From Linum tenue (Eukaryota; Streptophyta; Magnoliopsida; Malpighiales; Linaceae), in NCBI GenBank assembly GCA_946122785.1, contig CAMGYJ010000008.1, forward strand, positions 2,133,742 to 2,197,741: a stretch of 64,000 nucleotides of DNA, given 5' to 3'. Below, piece by piece: positions 57,477 to 64,000 of the stretch. A model generated the notes under the pieces. It was not told where the DNA came from, did not search any database, and was given only the letters and a program-made list of their open reading frames with translations. The position numbers and the translations under genes were made by a program. Each line of letters starts with the position of its first letter. The stretch's first letter is position 1.

Positions 57477-57590
57477 GTTGTATAGGATTTGTATTCGTTG
57501 TCCTTCTCCCTCTTGTATTCTGTCTCTCTGTACTTGTATAAATATACACTCTTACATAATGAAATACACACAAGGTTGAAATCCCTTACA
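57458..57590 (+). repeat. Copia 3' LTR
   Basis: 133 bp, same as the 5' LTR. Confidence 0.95.
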
Positions 57591-57595
57591 AGAGG

Positions 57596-59744
57596 TGTGT
57601 TTACTGTACTGCCTAATTATAATGCTGCAGGTAATTAATTTGATTCAGTCAACTGGAGAAATAATTAATATTAATTCTAACAAAAATCGCATTCACTGGA
57701 TCACTGGACTTTCAATAATTTATTTGCTTTATGTGAAATTTCTCGGTCCACCAGTCAGGTCTAAAACTCTCACGACCTGTCTTCTTCAAACAAGAAAATT
57801 CTTCAATATATGCTTCCCGCCTTCAAGCTAAGTGTTCCTACAAAATAGAGCACTACAAAAAATAGAGAACAAGACCAGAGAAGTCGAAGATATTCAAGAT
57901 GAAGACGATATATAAATATTTGTTAATCCAACTAAATGCAAGATTAATCAAAGTATATAAGAACAAAACCTGGCTTTTCTCTCTTCCTCACAAACTATCA
58001 GCTAAAGATATAAATTTAAGTGTCCACTACTCTAGCAATACACAGTGAACTACTCACGAGTACTATTACTAAACACAGAGATGTGACTATTAATTTAGAT
58101 GTGAGTATTATCTAATATAAAAATTAGGGAACCTTTTAAACATAGTATTACTAGATGATTAATGGAACTTTTTCAATAAAATAGATAAATTAGTAAAAAT
58201 AATAAGCAAATATCATGAAGGAATAATAAATATGCTAGAAGATCTATTTAAACACCTAATACAATTAGAAGCACCACAAAATATAGTTAAAATATAACCT
58301 AATTGACCATCAATACATCAAAACCAAAGAAGATCTATGTAAACTATAAAAGCTACAACATTTAGTAATAAATCTAAAAAAGAAAATATGAATATAAGAA
58401 GAGAATTAAAATTAGTAAATTTAACTAATATGAAACATCTACATAATATTAGAGAATTACAAAGAGATTTAATATAGAAAATTATACAAGATCAACATGA
58501 TGTAAGAGAACTAAATATAGCATACTCATATTATTTATATCGAGACAGAATTCATAGGAAATATTTTCTTAAGGAAATAATTCAATTATTAGAACACATA
58601 ATGATAATTGAAAATACTTATAATGATAATTGATTCTAAATTTCTTATTGAAAAATTGGTTTGGTATAAAACAGAGTATTCGAGAAGATTATTCCAACTA
58701 AACAATAAAAAATAATGTTTTTCATAAGTCCAAAAGATTTTTTACAATAACAAAAAATAGAATGACCAATTCTAAAATTTAGAAAACAGAATATTTCAAA
58801 ATTATTCTGTCAACTTTAAAAAAATGCATTTGACAGTAAACTTTAGTGGTACCGGGTGCACATATAATAAAGTTCAGTGGCACACGATGCCCTATTCTTA
58901 CTTAGGTAATATAGCTCCCCCCAATTATCATACTTTAGTGGTACCCTGGGTATTTTACCCCTTACAAAATACCACATTTAGTTCTATTTTGCCAAATGAG
59001 TTATTTTGGCCGAAATAACTCATCAAAATGCTGCATCCAAACGACCCATTCATGTATTTTTAATCAATCAGAATCTTGGGTCCTTATATCATTGTGCATT
59101 AGTTAATGAATCATGATAAAATATGAAGAATTAAGAGTATAATGACTTAGAGTCGATTCGTACTTTGTGGATTAGATAGTATGTTGTAAATTTATCATAT
59201 CAATTGATATGTTGAACCAACTGGAGTATCTCATCGTCGAGTTTATATTCAGAATTATATAAATGTTTTTGTAATCCTCCCCTCTTGAACCAACTAGACC
59301 AAGCAAAATTCTCAAAAATTTAGCTTTCACAATGATTCAACCATTAAGATTAACTTTAAAATTAAATACTAGGCATCCATTTGTGTTGGAAAATGCTTGC
59401 AATAATCAAATAAATAGACCAACATTAAATCCTATAATTAATTAATCGTTTGATTCCCTTGGGACCTTCTCCTTCAAGCCATCAATCCAAAGCGAGTCGC
59501 CGAGTCAAATATATTCGCCTGAAATGAAACCGTTTCTTTTTTCCTCTCTAAAAAGGTAGCTTTCCAGCAGCATAGCAACGTCTTCTTTCCTTCCCTTCCT
59601 CGCCAATTTCACACGATACTCTCACAGACCATTATATAGTTGTAGAAAGAAAGTTCCACATTTCTCAGGAAACTCCCACCAGCCACCGCCGCCCCAAAAC
59701 CTTCACCAATTGCCAAATTCTTCAACTTTATGTCGCCGTGAGAA
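57596..59744. other. AT-rich intergenic DNA with a possible decayed element
   Basis: From about 57840 to 58650 the plus strand is very A-rich and translates in short coding-like pieces broken by stops (for example MLEDLFKHLIQLEAPQN near 58230 and DQHDVRELNIAYSYYLYRDR near 58495). I cannot assign them; a decayed retroelement or viral insertion is possible. 58840-58960 has repeated CTTTAGTGGTACC words. 59280-59744 is the promoter and leader side of the methylesterase gene. Confidence 0.35.
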
Positions 59745-62450
59745 ATGGGTAACTTGTGCACTTGCTTCGCCCCCAAGCCGGCGGTGAAAAGGGGACGATC
59801 GGTTAAGCGTCTCCCGGCCAATTCCTCATCCCAAACCGCTTCCAACCGGTGGACGAGGGTCCGATCCGCTAGAAAAGACAGTAATGATTCCTTAATCCAG
59901 GAGCAGGCTCTGGCGGCAGCTCTGATGTTCAGGCAGCAGAACGGTGCCGGGGCAACGGCGACGGCGTTTGACCGTTCTGTTTCGCACAGGTACCCGAATA
60001 GTAATGCCGGGTCGAAGAAGAACCCGTTGCCCCGAAGCGCTAGCTCGAGAGCTCGGTCACTTACGGACCCTTTGTTGCAGCCTCACCAATTGGTTAACCA
60101 GGTAATTTAATTTACTTTCTTTCTGGGAGGAGTTTCTGTGTTCGGAGGAAGGTGGCAGAAGCCATCGGTAATTGTCTTCAGGCTATTGTTTTGTCGCTTT
60201 CTCTTCGTTGACCTTGTTATTGCCGAGAGTTAGGTGTGCCGGGCCACGGTTAGATGTGGGTTTTATGGAGCTCTCTATGATGTGTTCAATTGGGAGATGT
60301 GTATTGAATTCCATCCTGCCCTGTTTCTTCGGTTTGTGGGGTTCAGCTGAACTTGCTATTGAATGTGAAAGAACTTAGGACTAGAATTGATGAAATAAAT
60401 GAACTGGAGGAGTTTGTTGTTCATTGCCCTCTGCTAAGTAGTTAATGGATGAAAATGGCTACTCTGGTCATTTGTATTGTTGTCAATAACTGATAAACTG
60501 ATGATTGAACTTGTTTCTGGGGTAAGGTGCAAAAGTTGTATGGGCATTTTATAAGGAGTTAAGGACACATAGCTGCCTTCCTCAAGGTTTTACACCAAAA
60601 AGCTGTACATTACAGGTCAAGATCCTATAAAGTTGGCTACTTTGTTCACCTGTGATCAGACATCAGATAGCTACCGTGATTCTGGAAATAGTTTTTGATC
60701 TTACGGTATCTCATAATATTTCTGGGGCAGTAATCAATGTGCAGCTGCAACAGTTTATAGTAGGACTACTAGGTTTAACTAGAAAGTTAGATAAGCCTCA
60801 CAAGTCTTGTGAAGAGGGCAACCAAGAAACTCAATTTACAGCTCAATGCCTGATCACCATGACTTTATTTCATTTTCTCCCCACGGACACTAATTTTCTG
60901 GCTGATTAAAGTTTCATGGGCAGTTGGTGTTTAGTGCTATACCGTATGTCAGCATCTTTCGATTTTCGTACTTCGCGCCTGCTGAATTGTTAGAATTTTG
61001 AACAGGATATTAAGCTTGATGATCTTGAGACAAAACATTTTGTCCTTGTACATGGCGGGGGTTTTGGTGCTTGGTGTTGGTACAAAACCATAGCCCTTCT
61101 GGAAGAGAGTGGTTTCACAGTTACGGCTGTCGACTTGACTGGTTCTGGGGTTCATTCTTTTGATACTAATGGCATCGCCAGTCTCTCTCAGTATGTGAAG
61201 CCGCTTACTGATTTTCTTGAAAAGCTTGCTGATGAGGAGAAGGTTCGTGCTTCTTCTTTCTTTCTCATTGGTTATGTATCTTCTCCTACTGTATTCTGAT
61301 CATGTCTTAAAATGTCGTCAAATATGTAGTCTTCATCTGTATTAAGCCAATTGCTGTTATTTACATTTCTCTCATTCAAATGAACTGTCTGAGTCAATGT
61401 GGTTATTCATTGAAATTGTTTTCCTGGTTTAATATCTTGATATCTTCATTTCTTTTACTTGATACATCTTTGATCTGAGTAAGATGATAGCCTAGGTATA
61501 ATGCTATTCTTTCTGAACTATGCAGGTGATCTTGGTAGGGCACGATTTTGGCGGTGCTTGCATCTCATATGCAATGGAGTTGTTTCCACACAAAATTTCA
61601 AAGGCTATTTTCCTAGCTGCAGCTATGTTAGTCGATGGACAAAGTATGCTTGACATGTTCTCCAAGCAGGTAATCCCCGAGTTACATTATTGAGTTTAGA
61701 ATAGGAGGTGATGAACTTGTTTGAACATTTGTAACTTGAACAGACAAAGAAAAAGAATAGCAGTGATAGTATGCCATCTTTGAACTTTAAAGACCCTTAT
61801 TTGCTATGTGTTATGCAATGCCATCTAGGAAACTCTGCTTCTAGAGGCATCAAGCTATGTCTATGCTAGTTAGGCTTCCGCTACTCTGCGACTAATAAAA
61901 GGGAGCTTTTCCAGTCAGGTGGAAATGATCTAATGCAAAAAACACAGATTTTTGTTTATGCAAATGGGAAAGATCATCCTCCGTCTGCCATTGATCTGGA
62001 TAAGTCGTTGCTGCGGGACTTATTATTCAACCAAAGTCCTGCCAAGGTACATCTAAACCTTCGAAACAAGTGAATTTAGTTAGTATGACATTCTTGATTC
62101 TGCCCATTCTTTCTTTTCTGTTAGTGTGCTATGATTTTGAGACACTATTGTTTTCACCTACTATTCATCAGGACATTGCATTAGCCTCCGTGTCAATGAG
62201 GCTGATCCCATTTGCTCCAGTCCTGGAGAAACTCTGTCTCTCCGATGCCAAGCACGGGACTGTGCGACGGTTCTATATCGAAGCTCCAGAAGACAATGCT
62301 ATACCTATCACCTTACAACAAACCATGATCAGCTCGAGTCAGCCGGAGAAGGTGTTCCGGTTGAAAGGTGCGGATCATTCACCTTTCTTCTCAAAGCCTC
62401 AAGCTTTGCACAAGATATTGGTAGAGATTTCGAAGATGAATAAAGCTTGA
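59745..62450 (+). CDS. Methylesterase 11-14-like alpha/beta hydrolase, Asp at nucleophile elbow
   Basis: Five exons: 59745-60101, 61006-61242, 61526-61669, 61915-62046 and 62172-62450; 382 aa. MGNLCTCFAPK at the start offers Gly2 for myristoylation and Cys5/Cys7 for palmitoylation; the Ser/Arg-rich first exon is the N-terminal extension seen in the chloroplast-annotated MES11-14 group. The hydrolase core runs from HFVLVHGGGFGAWCWYKTI (about 129) through VILVGHDFGGACISYAMELF (199-218) to LKGADHSPFFSKP (354-366, His359). MES enzymes demethylate hormone esters such as methyl-IAA or methyl-salicylate using GxSxG. Here the elbow reads G-H-D205-F-G, so the nucleophile Ser is replaced and ordinary esterase activity is doubtful. 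Exon 4 starts at TCAGGTGG, fixed by frame. Confidence 0.9.
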
Positions 62451-62879
62451 AAAAGAAATTAGAGAAAAGGGGGGTCCATGGGCATCGTTACTCATGTGCA
62501 TATCATTATGTATAGTTGTTGATGGTGCCCCCATGTTTCTTCTCCCATCCTTACGCCTCCTTTTCTATTCTTTTCTTTTCTTTTTTCCCATCTCCAGTTT
62601 CTTTGGTTGTTCTTCATTTGTTATTGTTCACGGGACTTTGCAGTTACAAAAGGGTTCCCCTTCTTACTATCCCCAAGGGGATGATTTTGTTCATGCAAAG
62701 CCCATATAAAAGTTGGGGGGATAAAAGGATTATAGTTTATAGGTAAAGACATTCAAAGTGTATGGGATAGATTACCTGAATATCGTTCTTCCTACTGTCC
62801 TACGCAAAGATTATTTCAGTTAAAACCCTCATAACCGAATTGGTTGTTGAACATGGACTTTATCAGCGGGATATCTCCA
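62451..62879. other. 3' flank of the methylesterase gene
   Basis: T-rich 3'UTR-like sequence; the frames at 62494-62746 look like UTR shadows. No gene. Confidence 0.5.
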
Positions 62880-63240
62880 GTACAACCTTTGGTTGACGAC
62901 CTAATGGAGGAATTTTAAACACAAGTTCCACAAGATTTTCATATCGAAGGCAATACAAATGACTTAGCTTGTATGTTAAGAAAGTCCCTTTACATGCTTA
63001 AGTAGACCGGTATATAGTGGATAGTGGTTTGCTACGTTAATTAGCTCACTCCTATGGAATGCCTTCTCAAACTCCATCCTCTAATTACACAAATATTTAT
63101 CGTGTGGGTTCGATGTAGAATAGTAATCTTATTAGTTTATGTGGATAACATCATATTGGCTAGGTCACATATTCTGGATCTGGAAGTAGTTAAGTTTACT
63201 TGAAGTGAGATTTCATGATGGTCTTGGCAAGAGCCTAGGG
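62880..63240 (+). mobile_element. Decayed Copia reverse-transcriptase fragment
   Basis: Plus-strand pieces CMLRKSLYMLK (about 62970) and ILLVYVDNIILA (about 63130) match the Copia RT blocks KLKKSLYGLKQ and LLYVDD. Many stops and frameshifts, no LTR seen. It is unrelated in detail to the young element at 53095. Confidence 0.65.
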
Positions 63241-64000
63241 TGCATTGCAATGTTTCCAAGGATCATACTTATCAAGAAATGAGAATGGGATTTCAGTTAC
63301 TAAAAAGAAATGTTGTGTCAAATTGTTGATTGCCACTAGATATATAAAAGTAAGGAGTTGCAACAGAGTCATGATAATAATGCACTAGCCTCTGTCGTTC
63401 TTGCCCTATAAATCCTGACTATTAATAGATTCAGATGTTTTTATTCCTCACCTAACTTCTCCGGCAACGCAAGAGAAGGGTCACTTAGTATTCTAATCCA
63501 CGGAGAGAATTGTTATTTGTTAATAAATAAAGCTAAAGTAGCATGGGAAAATGAGTTAAGCTGGAATGTAGAGTTATTGAGGAACAACTAACCGTGTTGG
63601 GAAGTTCTACAAGGACTATCAAGTATTTCAACAACTTACAAAATATTCTTCCCAAACGATGCTCATATGTGCAAATGCAACAACAGAGCGACAATGGTTG
63701 ATGAAGTAGCTCCACAATCTTGTCTCTAGAAGCCGTATTCGAGCTCGAATTTTCGGAAGAGAGATATTCATCATAGATGAATCTAATAGATGGCGAACGT
63801 CGAACAAAAAGGCATTAGAGATATAAGAGTATAAGTAGAACAAATAATATTATATGCTAGACTACAAATATTTTAATATAATTTAATTTAATTATCATAT
63901 AAAAATATGAAGTTATACATAAAGGTTATCAATTGTACTTCAACTTTAAAGGTCAGCCAACCATTCAATCTCTTTGACTTGTTCAAATCTTAATTAAAAT
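63241..64000. other. Possible further Copia remnant, then AT-rich DNA
   Basis: 63241-63720 may hold the decayed downstream half (RNase H region) of the same element, but no motif is clear enough to call. The rest is AT-rich without signals. Confidence 0.35.

Larger units (their letters stand above)
53095..57590 (+). mobile_element. Ty1/Copia LTR retrotransposon, 4496 bp, very young
   Basis: Two 133-bp LTRs (53095-53227 and 57458-57590) are identical as far as I can read, with 5-bp target duplications AGAGG at 53090-53094 and 57591-57595. LTRs run from TATTAGGG to CCCTTACA; the usual 5' TG reads TA in both. Primer-binding site and polypurine tract are in place, and one polyprotein frame fills the inside in PR-INT-RT-RH order (Copia). 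Identical LTRs imply recent insertion. Confidence 0.95.

Overview
The window is nuclear DNA from a flowering plant, most likely a eudicot. It has intron-rich plant genes with GT-AG junctions, plant-specific families (TCP, GIF, Gnk2-type antifungal, methylesterase), AT-rich intergenic DNA, and plant-type hAT, Copia, LINE, Mutator-like and Tourist-like elements. I cannot name the species. All splice junctions were read by eye; in each multi-exon model the exon phases add up to an open frame.

Layout, left to right. 0.4-2.1 kb (-): G3BP-like NTF2/RRM gene whose 3' end lies outside the window. 4.5-5.0 kb (-): small secreted Gnk2-domain protein. 6.2-7.0 kb: tandem Tourist-like MITEs. 7.8-10.3 kb: broken BAHD acyltransferase fused to an approximately 496-bp tandem array of decayed C2-like domains. 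11.7-15.9 kb (+): two tandem membrane-anchored SAM methyltransferase paralogs with a Mutator-like element between them. 16.4-18.9 kb (-): GRF-interacting factor (SSXT) gene. 19.3-22.4 kb: 5'-truncated LINE inserted into an AT-rich tandem repeat. 23.3-25.6 kb: two Mutator-like elements, the second holding a 66-bp perfect inverted repeat. 28.5-29.6 kb (-): CIN-type TCP transcription factor. 30.4-34.8 kb: complete hAT element with intact spliced transposase, terminal repeats and 8-bp target duplication. 35.1-37.0 kb: two non-autonomous elements. 40.6-41.6 kb: probable solo LTR. 42.7-44.3 kb (-): FCP1/SCP1-like HAD protein, divergent from dihydrofolate synthetase at 45.5-48.2 kb (+), which converges on mitochondrial pyruvate carrier MPC2 at 48.7-50.1 kb (-). 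53.1-57.6 kb: young Copia element with identical LTRs and one in-frame stop in the RT region. 59.7-62.5 kb (+): chloroplast-type methylesterase-like gene with Asp at the nucleophile elbow. 62.9-63.7 kb: decayed Copia remnant.

The genes form no operon or pathway cluster. Two host loci have mitochondrial roles (folate synthesis and pyruvate import) and lie side by side, probably by chance. The clearest structural stories are mobile elements whose boundaries are dated or proven by target duplications, the C2-like amplification next to the BAHD pseudogene, and the tandem methyltransferase duplication. I found no convincing new multi-gene system. The best candidates for something undescribed are the hairpin-bearing Mutator-like element, the C2-like array, and the intact hAT element with a duplicated spliced leader.
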